33,272 nt of DNA from an uncultured Rothia sp. (GTDB lineage: Bacteria > Actinomycetota > Actinomycetes > Actinomycetales > Micrococcaceae): the NCBI RefSeq assembly GCF_937976295.1, contig NZ_CALJRY010000158.1, forward strand, positions 1 to 33,272. The letters are read 5' to 3'. Below the pieces are notes generated by a model, which saw only the letters and a program-made list of their open reading frames with translations, did not search any database and had not been told where the DNA came from. The translations under genes were made by a program, and so were the position numbers. Of the stretch, positions 22,527 to 30,489 are shown in pieces; the stretch's first letter is position 1, and each line of letters begins with the position of its first letter.

Positions 22527-23420
22527 ATGGCGAAACAAAGCCGTCTGGCGGGTTTCCTCGGCCTGGAACGATACCAGGACGCTGAGGCGACGCCGGAAGA
22601 ATCCCCGCAGGCTGTGCAGGCTGACTCCCGCCGGGAGGCAAACGCCTCCGCAGGGCGGGCTGCGACCGCACAGAAGACCGACAGCTCTCACAGGCTCTCA
22701 GCGCTGCCTGGCTCGGCGCAGTACAGCGTCGCCGAGTCGCATGCCGGGTCTCAGGGCGAAACCTACCACCTGCAGGACGAACCCGCCTATACTGAACAGG
22801 AAGAGTACCTGCAGGCTGAAAGCTACGATGACGGTACAGAAACCGAGTATCTGGACGCAGAAGAATCTGCCGACGGACGAGCAACCGTAGATGCAGCGGC
22901 ATACGCCACCGCTCATACACCTGAAACCACAGCTGATCTGGCGGAAACCGAGCAGACTTGGGACGATGCCAGCGCAGACAATTGGGAGGACACCCCGGTG
23001 CCGAATACCGAATACACCGAGCAGTACGCCGAGACGTACTCTAACGACGGCTACTACGACCAGGGCTACGAGCCCGAAGAAACCAACGGATACACCTACG
23101 GTTACGAGGAAGAAGAGGACGAATTGCGTCGCATCACCACTATCCACCCCCGCTCCTACAATGACGCAAAGATCATTGGCGAGGCATTCCGCGAGAACAT
23201 CCCCGTGATTATGAACGTGGAAGAAATGCCTGACGCAGACGCAAAGCGCCTGGTGGACTTCGCATCCGGTCTGGCATTCGCGCTGGAGGGCCGCATTGAG
23301 CGCGTCACCGCTAAGGTGTTCCTGCTGACCCCCTCCAACCTGGAGGTTCTGGGCGTGGCTAATTCCGAGGTTCCCGCCGGCTTTGAGACCGACGGCGAAT
23401 TCCCCTTCGACCAGGGCTAA
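22527..23420 (+). CDS. sepF: Z-ring membrane anchor SepF with a long acidic linker
   Basis: A 297-residue protein. ATG 22527 is chosen because the protein then starts with M-A-K-Q-S-R-L-A-G-F-L-G-L, the amphipathic membrane-binding helix of SepF; an in-frame ATG at 22431 adds 32 unrelated residues. GCGAGAGAA (about 22517-22524) is a modest ribosome site. Residues about 20-200 are a linker dominated by Glu, Asp, Thr and Tyr with very few Lys or Arg after residue 65. The conserved FtsZ-binding domain occupies about 201-285 (I-H-P-R-S-Y-N-D-A-K, then V-D-F-A-S-G-L and K-V-F-L-L-T-P). In bacteria without FtsA, SepF tethers FtsZ to the membrane. B. subtilis SepF is 152 residues, so the linker roughly doubles the protein. 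Confidence 0.95.
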   Translation: MAKQSRLAGFLGLERYQDAEATPEESPQAVQADSRREANASAGRAATAQKTDSSHRLSALPGSAQYSVAESHAGSQGETYHLQDEPAYTEQEEYLQAESYDDGTETEYLDAEESADGRATVDAAAYATAHTPETTADLAETEQTWDDASADNWEDTPVPNTEYTEQYAETYSNDGYYDQGYEPEETNGYTYGYEEEEDELRRITTIHPRSYNDAKIIGEAFRENIPVIMNVEEMPDADAKRLVDFASGLAFALEGRIERVTAKVFLLTPSNLEVLGVANSEVPAGFETDGEFPFDQG

Positions 23421-23430
23421 GGACTGATAG

Positions 23431-23730
23431 ATGGGTTATATTTTCGCCCTCATTACGATCGTTGTCTACGTTCTCTACATTGCGATGCTGCTGCGCATGC
23501 TCTTTGACTGGGTGCGCATGTTCGCACCGGAGTGGCGACCCAAGGGCATTGTGTTGCTCTTCGCCAGCGGCGTGTACGCGGTGACTGACTGGCCGATGAA
23601 CCAGCTGCGCCGCCTGATTCCGCCGGTTCGTGTGGGTAACGTTGCGTTGGATACCGGCTTTCTGATTCTGATTGTTCTGCTGTCTCTGCTGCTGAGCATC
23701 ATGATGCGGTTGACCGCGACCTTCTCTTAA
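23431..23730 (+). CDS. YggT family membrane protein
   Basis: A 99-residue protein with two hydrophobic segments (about residues 2-23 and 70-96) and an additional weakly hydrophobic stretch near 45-55. The family motif L-R-R-L-I-P-P-V at about 61-68 is present. YggT proteins commonly lie between sepF and divIVA in actinobacteria and Firmicutes; their function is not settled, though links to division and osmotic stress have been proposed. AAGGAC (23419-23424), overlapping the sepF stop, precedes ATG 23431. It is 10 bp after sepF and followed by a strong terminator, so it is the last gene of that unit. Confidence 0.9.
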   Translation: MGYIFALITIVVYVLYIAMLLRMLFDWVRMFAPEWRPKGIVLLFASGVYAVTDWPMNQLRRLIPPVRVGNVALDTGFLILIVLLSLLLSIMMRLTATFS

Positions 23731-23777
23731 GCGTCTGCCTCGCTCGGAGAGGACAACTCAAGAGCTAAAAACGATAG

Positions 23778-23827
23778 ACCCCCGCCTGCCTGACCCGTTC
23801 ACGGGTTGAGGGCAGAGCGGGGGTTTT
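23778..23827 (+). terminator. Rho-independent terminator after yggT
   Basis: A long GC-rich stem pairs ACCCCCGC...CTGCC...GACCCG (23778-23796) with CGGGTT...GGCAG...GCGGGGGT (23802-23824), interrupted by small internal loops, with a 5-base top loop. TTTT follows at 23824-23827. Confidence 0.85.
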
Positions 23828-23915
23828 CTGCGTTTAGGTTCTTGCCCGGGTTCTGCGCCTAGGTTCGGTGCCTGGGCTTTGCATCTGAGTTTTGCGCTGG
23901 TGTTCTGCCTGGGGG
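23826..23915 (+). repeat. Degenerate 13-bp tandem array, seven units
   Basis: Seven consecutive units start at 23826, 23839, 23851, 23864, 23877, 23890 and 23903. Consensus is about TTCTGCGCCTGGG; one unit is 12 bp, the rest 13. Units 1, 3, 4 and 7 are closest to the consensus. The array begins at the end of the terminator and lies in non-coding DNA. Confidence 0.7.
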
Positions 23916-24251
23916 AGTGCCAAAAGGGGAGCATCAAAATGCCTTCTCGAAAACCTTCTCGAAATGCACCGCAGGGCAGAAAACGCACGGGGGATAGCGG
24001 GGACTAGGGCGGATAGTAGACGTGGGGAATCCCACCCTTGCGCCGAGCGCATATTTTGCTGTTCAACCGACATATAACCGGGCACAGAAACCAAAGAATA
24101 GTAGAATTGGTGCCAACGACTGCATCGCGGAATAGCCATGCCCTGAATCGTCGGGACCCTGATTTATTCGGGTCGTGACCTATCCGGCTGGTGGATCGGC
24201 GGCACTCAACTTCATCACCAAACCCCGTAGGGATACCTAGAGGAGAAGCCC

Positions 24252-24791
24252 ATGGCAATCACCCCTGAAGACCTGATCACTAAGAGCTTCAAGATCGTGA
24301 CCGAAGAGTCCGGTTACGACCGCAACGAGGTCGACGACTTCCTGGACGAGCTCGTTGTCGAACTGCGCGCACTCTACTCCGAGCGTGACGCCCTGGAGCG
24401 CCAGGTTGAGCAGCTCTCTGCAAACGCACCCGATTCCCCGGCGGCAGCGGTAGCACCCGCACAGTCCTCGGCGGCATCGGCTGCACCTCAGGATGCGGCG
24501 GCACTGCTCGCCATGGCTCAGAAGGTTCACGACGACTACGTGGCACAGGGCGAGAAGGCTAAGGCTGAACTGCTCGAAGAGGCAGAGAAGAAGGCAGACG
24601 CTATTGTGAGCGAAGCTCAGCAGCAGCGCGAAGAGGTTCTCTCTCGCCTCACCGACGAGAAGGAAGAACTGGAGATTGCTGTTGAGGCTCTGCGCGGCTT
24701 CGAGAGCCGCTACCGCTCCAAGCTGCTGCAGCACCTGGACGCTCAGGTTCAGGAGCTGAAGAACCTCAAGTCCATCGAAGCTTCCGCATAA
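24252..24791 (+). CDS. divIVA: Polar growth and division protein DivIVA (Wag31 type)
   Basis: A 179-residue coiled-coil protein. The N-terminal DivIVA lipid-binding domain reads M-A-I-T-P-E-D-L...G-Y-D-R-N-E-V-D-D-F-L-D-E-L, matching the family. A Ser/Ala/Pro linker lies at about 58-80, then a second coiled coil (about 85-175) rich in Glu, Lys, Ala and Gln. DivIVA gathers at negatively curved membrane; in rod-shaped actinobacteria it drives tip growth, and in cocci it sits at the septum. Wag31 of mycobacteria is about 260 residues, so this is a short version. AGGAGAAG (24241-24248) precedes ATG 24252. The stop codon is embedded in a 19-bp tandem duplication. Confidence 0.94.
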   Translation: MAITPEDLITKSFKIVTEESGYDRNEVDDFLDELVVELRALYSERDALERQVEQLSANAPDSPAAAVAPAQSSAASAAPQDAAALLAMAQKVHDDYVAQGEKAKAELLEEAEKKADAIVSEAQQQREEVLSRLTDEKEELEIAVEALRGFESRYRSKLLQHLDAQVQELKNLKSIEASA

Positions 24792-24811
24792 AATCGAGGC
24801 TTCCGCATAAA
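24774..24811 (+). repeat. 19-bp tandem duplication spanning the divIVA stop codon
   Basis: ATCGAAGCTTCCGCATAAA (24774-24792) is followed at once by ATCGAGGCTTCCGCATAAA (24793-24811), 18 of 19 identical. The first copy carries the last codons and TAA stop of divIVA; the second repeats them in another frame. Confidence 0.93.
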
Positions 24812-25129
24812 TCAGCGTGCCTGAATAAGCTAATAACCACGCTAAAGTAACGGTGCTAAGCTAACGACGCTTTGAGGCGTATGCCGCCCGGATTCTTTCT
24901 CTTCCACCGCTATTCACCGGGGAAGATTGAGAGAACCGGGCGGTATTCTCATGCCCGCCCGGCACGGCCTAAGAACCCAGCATGCGAAGCGGGGGAGAGC
25001 ATCCGCGAAATCACCTCCGAATACTCGATGCGCTACCCCGATTTGCTAAGCTAGAGGGGCACTATCGAACGGTACCGCACCAGGTTTGCGTTCGGGCGCG
25101 TAGCAACCGGCACAGACTAGAGGAGAGCT
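24792..25129 (+). other. 338-bp intergenic region between divIVA and lspA
   Basis: No supported gene. After the divIVA end duplication comes a long imperfect hairpin (24884-24943) and a GC-rich stretch. CTAAGCTA occurs near 24856 and again near 25046, each a possible -10 (TAAGCT), with no -35. A 60-codon frame from TTG 24872 overlaps the hairpin, lacks a ribosome site and matches nothing I recognise. Confidence 0.55.
24884..24943 (+). promoter_or_regulatory. Long imperfect hairpin upstream of lspA
   Basis: The perfect outer stem CCGCCCGG (24884-24891) pairs with CCGGGCGG (24936-24943). Inner arms TTCTTTCTCTTCC and GGAAGATTGAGAGAA pair partly. No T tract follows. It may be a weak terminator for divIVA or a leader structure for lspA. 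Confidence 0.4.
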
Positions 25130-25765
25130 ATGACCAACACCCCCAAGACCGCTGAATCCTCAGTCTCACAGGCAACCGGTAACGCCGCCGAAAAAACCGC
25201 TGGACGCCGCGTGCGCATCCTGTCCGGACGCTCCGCGGGTATCCTCGCGCTCGTGCTCGCCGCCGTCGTGTTTGCAATCGACCAGGGCACCAAATACCTG
25301 GTCGTTACTCAGATGCAGTTGGGGGAGCGCATCACCGTCATTGACGGGCTTCTGTGGTGGTACTCGATTCGTAACTCCGGCGCCGCATTCAGCATGGGTG
25401 AGAACGTCACCTGGGTCTTCACCCTCGTCATGGTCGCCGCCGCGGCTGTTGTACTCTACCTGCTGCGCCGCACCCGCGCGCTGTCCTGGACCCTCGCGCT
25501 GGGCGGTCTGCTCGGCGGTATCTGCGGCAACCTTTTCGACCGTCTTTTCCGTGAGCCCGGCTTCGGTTCCGGCCACGTGGTCGACTTTATTTCCGTGCCG
25601 AACTTCGCGATTTTCAATATTGCAGACTCCGCAATCTGCGTGTGCATGGCAGTCATTGTGCTGCTGAATTTCAAGGGCCTGAACCTCAACGGCACCCGCG
25701 TGCAGGCACCCGCTGACGAAACCCCGGCAGGCGATGAGAACGCGGCAGAGAAGAGCGCCAAGTAG
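25130..25765 (+). CDS. lspA: Lipoprotein signal peptidase LspA (SPase II)
   Basis: A 211-residue membrane aspartyl protease that cleaves signal peptides from prolipoproteins after lipid is attached. Four hydrophobic segments are visible. Motifs: D51-Q-G-T-K in the first segment, N-S-G-A-A-F in the loop after the second, G-N-L-F-D-R, and the catalytic pair Asp152 in G-H-V-V-D-F and Asp166 in N-I-A-D-S-A-I. The first 40 residues are a Thr/Ala/Arg-rich cytoplasmic extension and the last 25 are acidic and Ala-rich. AGAGGAGAG (25118-25126) precedes ATG 25130. The lspA-rluD pairing is common in bacteria. Confidence 0.96.
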   Translation: MTNTPKTAESSVSQATGNAAEKTAGRRVRILSGRSAGILALVLAAVVFAIDQGTKYLVVTQMQLGERITVIDGLLWWYSIRNSGAAFSMGENVTWVFTLVMVAAAAVVLYLLRRTRALSWTLALGGLLGGICGNLFDRLFREPGFGSGHVVDFISVPNFAIFNIADSAICVCMAVIVLLNFKGLNLNGTRVQAPADETPAGDENAAEKSAK

Positions 25766-25862
25766 CCACCCTGACGATTACCCCTATAGACTTTCGCACA
25801 CAGACACCCCTTTACACACAGACAGCCCAGACAATAGCAAACACCACCCGAAGGAGAGCCGC

Positions 25863-26849
25863 ATGAGCGAAACCACCGCCGCCGCCGAAGAATCGGCACG
25901 CATCCGCGCCGAATTCACCGTTGAAGGCGCGCTTGCCGGTATGCGCCTGGACGCCGCGCTCGCCGGTGCCCTCGACGCGCCGCGCACCCGCACCTCCGGG
26001 TGGATTCGTGACGGCCACGTGAGCGTGACCAACAACGGCAAGGCCGTGAAAATCGGCAAGTCTTACAAGCTTTCGGCAGGGGACGAGGTCGTTGTGGATG
26101 CGCCCGCACCGCGCGATCTGGCGGATATCCGCCCCGAGAAGGTGGACGGCTTCCGCATCGTGCACCTGGACGACGACATCGTTGTGGTGGACAAGCCCGC
26201 AGGCGTGGCGGCACACCCCTCGCCCGGCTGGCACGGCCCCACCGTGATCTCTGCGCTCATGGGCGAGGGCATTTCGGTTGCTACCTCCGGCGCGGCAGAA
26301 CGCCAGGGCATCGTACACCGCCTGGACGTGGGCACCAGCGGCCTGATGGTCGTCGCCCGCAGTGAGCGCGCCTACACCGAACTCAAGCGAGCCTTCAAGG
26401 AACGCACCGTGGACAAGGTCTACCACACCCTCGTGCAGGGCCTGCCCGACCCGCTGCGCGGCACCATTGACGCACCCATCGGCCGCCACCCCGGCAACGA
26501 ATGGAAGTTCGCCGTGGTCGAAGACGGACGCAACTCCATCACCCACTACGATGTGCTCGAAGCCTTCGGCCCCGCATCGCTGGTGGAGGTGCACCTGGAA
26601 ACCGGACGCACCCACCAGATTCGTGTGCACTTCTCCGCGCTGCGCCACCCCTGCTGCGGCGACCTGACCTACGGCGCCGACCCGCGCTTTAGCGCCGAGC
26701 TGGGTCTGACCCGCCAGTGGTTGCACGCGCACCGCCTGGGCTTCAATCACCCCGGCACCGGCGAGCGCGTGACCTTCACCAGCGAGTACCCGCTCGACCT
26801 GTCCTACGCGCTGACCGCCCTGCGCGAGGGTAAGGTTCAGCTCGGCTAG
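25863..26849 (+). CDS. RluD-family 23S rRNA pseudouridine synthase
   Basis: A 328-residue enzyme. ATG 25863 is chosen because GAAGGAGAG (25850-25858) lies 4 bases upstream; the open frame runs back into lspA at 25734 without a site. The N-terminal S4 RNA-binding domain is at about 20-80 (R-L-D-A-A-L then D-G-H-V-S-V-T-N-N-G). The catalytic block H-R-L-D-V-G-T-S-G contains Asp155, and the C-terminal L-E-T-G-R-T-H-Q-I-R-V-H is typical of the RluA/RluD class. RluD modifies helix 69 of 23S rRNA; which site this copy uses cannot be told from sequence. It follows lspA by 97 bp, a gap with two ACACAGACA copies (25798 and 25816). Confidence 0.93.
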   Translation: MSETTAAAEESARIRAEFTVEGALAGMRLDAALAGALDAPRTRTSGWIRDGHVSVTNNGKAVKIGKSYKLSAGDEVVVDAPAPRDLADIRPEKVDGFRIVHLDDDIVVVDKPAGVAAHPSPGWHGPTVISALMGEGISVATSGAAERQGIVHRLDVGTSGLMVVARSERAYTELKRAFKERTVDKVYHTLVQGLPDPLRGTIDAPIGRHPGNEWKFAVVEDGRNSITHYDVLEAFGPASLVEVHLETGRTHQIRVHFSALRHPCCGDLTYGADPRFSAELGLTRQWLHAHRLGFNHPGTGERVTFTSEYPLDLSYALTALREGKVQLG

Positions 26850-26876
26850 GTAACTCGGCTAGACAGCTCGGTCAGC
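26838..26876 (+). repeat. Three 13-bp units spanning the rluD-family stop codon
   Basis: CAGCTCGGCTAGG (26838), TAACTCGGCTAGA (26851) and CAGCTCGGTCAGC (26864) follow one another without gaps. The first contains the TAG stop at 26847-26849; the second repeats TAG in the next frame. Confidence 0.85.
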
Positions 26877-26946
26877 TATAGCCGCTTGCCGCACACAGCT
26901 TCACATTCACCGCCCATCCTCCAGCCCACACCTCCAGGAGATTTCC

Positions 26947-29900
26947 GTGGCAACCAAAGAATTTACGCACCTGCACGTGCACACCGAGTACTCCATGCTC
27001 GATGGTGCCGCGCGCCTGGGTGACCTGTTCACCTACGCTCAAGAACTCGGCATGAAGTCCATGGCGACCAGCGACCACGGCTTCCTCTTTGGTGCCTTCG
27101 ACTTCTGGCGCCAGGCTAAAGCGCACGACATCAAGCCCATCATCGGTGTGGAGGCGTACCTGACCCCCGGTACGCACCGCACCGACCGTTCGCGTGTGCG
27201 CTGGGGCGACGGCTCCCGCGACGACGTCTCCGGCGGTGGCGCGTACACCCACATGACCATGTGGGCTGAAACCACCGAGGGCATGCACAACCTGTTCCGT
27301 GCCTCCTCGATTGCGTCGCTGGAAGGTCAGCTGTACAAGCCGCGCATGGATCGTGAGGTGCTGCAGACCTACTCGAAGGGTCTGATTGCCACCACCGGTT
27401 GCCCCTCCGGTGAGGTTCAGACGCGCCTGCGCCTGGGCCAGTTCGACGAGGCGCTCCAGGCGGCGAGCGACTTCCGCGATATTTTCGGTAAGGACAACTT
27501 CTACTGCGAGGTCATGGACCACGGCCTGGACATTGAACGCAACGTCCAGGAGGACCTGCACCGCCTCGCCAAGAAGCTGAACCTGCCCTTCGTCGCCACC
27601 AACGACCTGCACTACACCCGCCAGGAAGACCACACCGCCCACGCGGCGCTGCTGTGCGTGCAGTCCGGCTCGACCCTCACCGACCCCAAGCGCTTCAAGT
27701 TCGATGCGGATAACTTCTACCTGCGCTCGGCAGAAGAAATGTATGCCCTGTTTGGCGATATTCCCGGCGCGTGCGAGAACACCCTCGAAATCGCTGAACG
27801 CTGCAACGTGGAGTTCAACACCAAGGCGAACTACATGCCGAACTTCCCCGTGCCCGAGGGCGAAAACGAGGAATCCTGGTTCGTGAAGGAGGTCGAGAAG
27901 GGCCTGCACTACCGCTTCCCGCAGGGCGTTCCTGACACCGTGCGCAAGCAGGCAGAGTACGAGGTGGGGGTTATTACCTCCATGGGCTTCCCCGGCTACT
28001 TCCTCGTGGTCGCCGACTTTATCAACTGGGCGAAGCGCAACGGTATTCGCGTGGGTCCCGGCCGTGGCTCCGGTGCAGGCTCCATGGTCGCGTACGCGAT
28101 GCGTATTACCGACCTGAACCCGCTCGAGCACGACCTGATCTTCGAGCGATTCCTCAACCCGGACCGCGTCTCCATGCCCGACTTCGATGTGGACTTTGAC
28201 GATCGTCGCCGCGGCGAAGTCATCGACTACGTGACCGAAAAGTACGGTGAAGAGAAGGTCGCGCAGATCGTCACCTTCGGCACCATTAAGGCGAAGCAGG
28301 CGCTCAAGGACGCCTCCCGCGTGATGGACCAGCCGTACTCGGTCGGCGAGCGCCTCACCAAGGCGATGCCGCCGGACGTCATGGGTAAGAACATTGCCCT
28401 GGCGAACGTGTACAACGAAGAGGATAAACGTTACGCCGAGGCGGCAGATTTGCGCGCCCTCATTGAGGACCCGGTCGATAAGATTTACGGCCAGGTGTTC
28501 GAAACCGCGAAGGGCCTGGAGGGTCTGAAGCGTCAGTGGGGCGTGCACGCTGCGGGCGTGATTATGTCCAGCAAGGACCTCGTGGACGTGATCCCCGTGA
28601 TGCGCCGCGAGGCCGACGGCCAGGTCATTACCCAGTTCGATTACCCCACCTGTGAGGGTCTGGGCCTGATCAAGATGGACTTCTTGGGTCTGCGTAACCT
28701 CACCATCATCTCTGATGCGGTGGAGAACATTAAGGCTAACCGAGGCATTGACCTGGACCTTGAGTCCCTCTCGCTGGATGACCCCGAATCGTACCGTCTG
28801 CTGGCGCGCGGTGACACCCTCGGCGTGTTCCAGCTCGATGGCGGCCCGATGCGCTCGCTGCTCAAGCTCATGGAACCCGAGGAGTTCGAGCACATTTCGG
28901 CAGTGTTGGCGCTGTACCGTCCGGGCCCGATGGGTGCGAACTCGCATACCAACTACGCTCTGCGTAAGAACGGTAAGCAGGAGATTGAGCCGATTCACCC
29001 CGAGCTGGAAGAGCCGCTGAAGGATATTCTGGACACCACCTACGGCCTGATTGTGTATCAGGAGCAGGTTATGGCGATTGCTCAGAAGGTCGCGAACTAC
29101 ACTCTGGGTGAGGCAGACTTGCTGCGCCGTGCGATGGGTAAGAAGAAGAAGGCGGAGCTGGATAAGCAGTACGCTACCTTCCACGACGGCATGATTTCTA
29201 ACGGCTACTCTGAGGGCGCTATTAAGGCGCTCTGGGACATTCTGCTGCCGTTCTCTGACTACGCGTTCAACAAGGCGCACACGGCCGCGTACGGTCTGGT
29301 GTCCTACTGGACTGCGTACCTGAAGGCGCATTACCCGCAGGAGTACATGGCTGCGCTGCTGACCAGCGTGGGCGATAACAAGGACAAGCTCGCGCTGTAC
29401 CTGAATGAGTGCCGCGCCATGGGCATTACCGTGCTCGCACCGGATGTGAACGAGTCCACCCTGACCTTCGCCCCTGTCGGTGACGATATCCGCTTCGGTA
29501 TGGGCGCGATCCGTAACGTGGGCGCGAACGTGGTCGAAGGCATGATTGCCGCCCGCGAGGAGAAGGGCCGCTACGAGTCTTTCAACGACTTCCTGAAGAA
29601 GGTGCCGCTGCAGGTGTGCAATAAGCGCACCATCGAATCGCTCATTAAGGCGGGCGCTTTCGACGACCTGGGCCATACGCGCCGTTCGCTGTCCCTCATT
29701 CACGAGGCGGCAGTGGACGCGGCCGTGGCGGTCAAGCGTAAGGAGGCGGCGGGTCAGTTCGATCTCTTCGGCTCCCTCGGCATGGATGACGCCCTGGGCG
29801 ATGAGCTGACCGTGACCATTCCTGATGTTCCTGAATGGGACCGCCGCGAGAAGCTGAACTTTGAGCGCGACATGCTGGGCCTGTACGTTTCGGACCACCC

Positions 29901-30489
29901 GCTGCGTGGCCTGGAGCGTGCGCTCTCGGATGCTGCAAGCCATTCGGTGCACGACATTATCGGCGAAGACTCGCACGTGCGCGACGGCGAAACCGTCACC
30001 ATTGCGGGTATGCTCACCGGCGTTTCGCGCCGTATCGCCAAGTCCAGCGGTAACCAGTACGCCTCCGTGGAGCTGGAAGACCCCTCGGGCGCAACCATTA
30101 CGGTCATGTTCTTCTCCCGCGCCTACGAGACGATGGGCGCCGCCCTGGCGGACGACCTCATCTGCTCGATTCGTGGCCGCGTGCAGCGCCGCGACGACGG
30201 CAGCGTGAACATGAGCGCCCAGGAACTGCAAATCCTGGAAATCAGCGATGACGGCCGCGCCGCACCCATCACCATCGTGGTACCCGAGTACCTGGTGACC
30301 GAGGCGAACCTGAAGGAGCTGAAGGAGACCCTGCGCGACCACAAGGGCACCGCGGATGTGCGCATGCTCGTGCGTACCCGCGATAAGGAGCAGCTGGTGC
30401 TGCTGGACCCGAGTGTGCGCGTGGAACCGAACCCGAGCCTCTTCGGTGAAATCAAGACGATTTTCGGTCCGAGCTGCATTCGACGCTAA
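26947..30489 (+). CDS. dnaE: Replicative DNA polymerase III alpha subunit DnaE
   Basis: An 1180-residue DnaE1-type polymerase. GTG 26947 has CAGGAG at 26935-26940. The N-terminal PHP domain (about 5-280) keeps the expected metal ligands: H-L-H-V-H-T-E-Y-S-M, T-S-D-H-G, I-G-V-E-A-Y, T-T-G-C-P-S-G-E, V-M-D-H-G and T-N-D-L-H-Y. The catalytic Asp pair is in P-D-F-D-V-D-F at 411-417, after G-P-G-R-G-S-G-A-G-S. The fingers and helix-hairpin-helix region follow, with the L-F-G...beta-clamp region after about 930 and an OB fold at about 1010-1090 (V-T-I-A-G-M-L-T-G-V). It resembles mycobacterial DnaE1, whose PHP domain is a proofreading exonuclease; intact ligands suggest the same here. Three 13-bp repeats cover the stop. 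Confidence 0.97.
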   Translation: MATKEFTHLHVHTEYSMLDGAARLGDLFTYAQELGMKSMATSDHGFLFGAFDFWRQAKAHDIKPIIGVEAYLTPGTHRTDRSRVRWGDGSRDDVSGGGAYTHMTMWAETTEGMHNLFRASSIASLEGQLYKPRMDREVLQTYSKGLIATTGCPSGEVQTRLRLGQFDEALQAASDFRDIFGKDNFYCEVMDHGLDIERNVQEDLHRLAKKLNLPFVATNDLHYTRQEDHTAHAALLCVQSGSTLTDPKRFKFDADNFYLRSAEEMYALFGDIPGACENTLEIAERCNVEFNTKANYMPNFPVPEGENEESWFVKEVEKGLHYRFPQGVPDTVRKQAEYEVGVITSMGFPGYFLVVADFINWAKRNGIRVGPGRGSGAGSMVAYAMRITDLNPLEHDLIFERFLNPDRVSMPDFDVDFDDRRRGEVIDYVTEKYGEEKVAQIVTFGTIKAKQALKDASRVMDQPYSVGERLTKAMPPDVMGKNIALANVYNEEDKRYAEAADLRALIEDPVDKIYGQVFETAKGLEGLKRQWGVHAAGVIMSSKDLVDVIPVMRREADGQVITQFDYPTCEGLGLIKMDFLGLRNLTIISDAVENIKANRGIDLDLESLSLDDPESYRLLARGDTLGVFQLDGGPMRSLLKLMEPEEFEHISAVLALYRPGPMGANSHTNYALRKNGKQEIEPIHPELEEPLKDILDTTYGLIVYQEQVMAIAQKVANYTLGEADLLRRAMGKKKKAELDKQYATFHDGMISNGYSEGAIKALWDILLPFSDYAFNKAHTAAYGLVSYWTAYLKAHYPQEYMAALLTSVGDNKDKLALYLNECRAMGITVLAPDVNESTLTFAPVGDDIRFGMGAIRNVGANVVEGMIAAREEKGRYESFNDFLKKVPLQVCNKRTIESLIKAGAFDDLGHTRRSLSLIHEAAVDAAVAVKRKEAAGQFDLFGSLGMDDALGDELTVTIPDVPEWDRREKLNFERDMLGLYVSDHPLRGLERALSDAASHSVHDIIGEDSHVRDGETVTIAGMLTGVSRRIAKSSGNQYASVELEDPSGATITVMFFSRAYETMGAALADDLICSIRGRVQRRDDGSVNMSAQELQILEISDDGRAAPITIVVPEYLVTEANLKELKETLRDHKGTADVRMLVRTRDKEQLVLLDPSVRVEPNPSLFGEIKTIFGPSCIRR

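Larger units (their letters stand above)
23731..24251 (+). other. 520-bp intergenic region between yggT and divIVA
   Basis: No credible gene. It holds a terminator (23778-23827), a degenerate 13-bp tandem array (23826-23915), a small direct repeat CCTTCTCGAAA (23942 and 23954), and a stretch of lower GC at about 24045-24115 with TAGAAT at 24102-24107 as a possible -10 for divIVA. No good -35 is visible. A leader of about 135 bases would precede divIVA. Confidence 0.6.

Noticed and set aside
24872..25054. A 60-codon plus-strand frame from TTG between divIVA and lspA
   Set aside because: No ribosome site, no recognisable motif, and it runs through a long hairpin.
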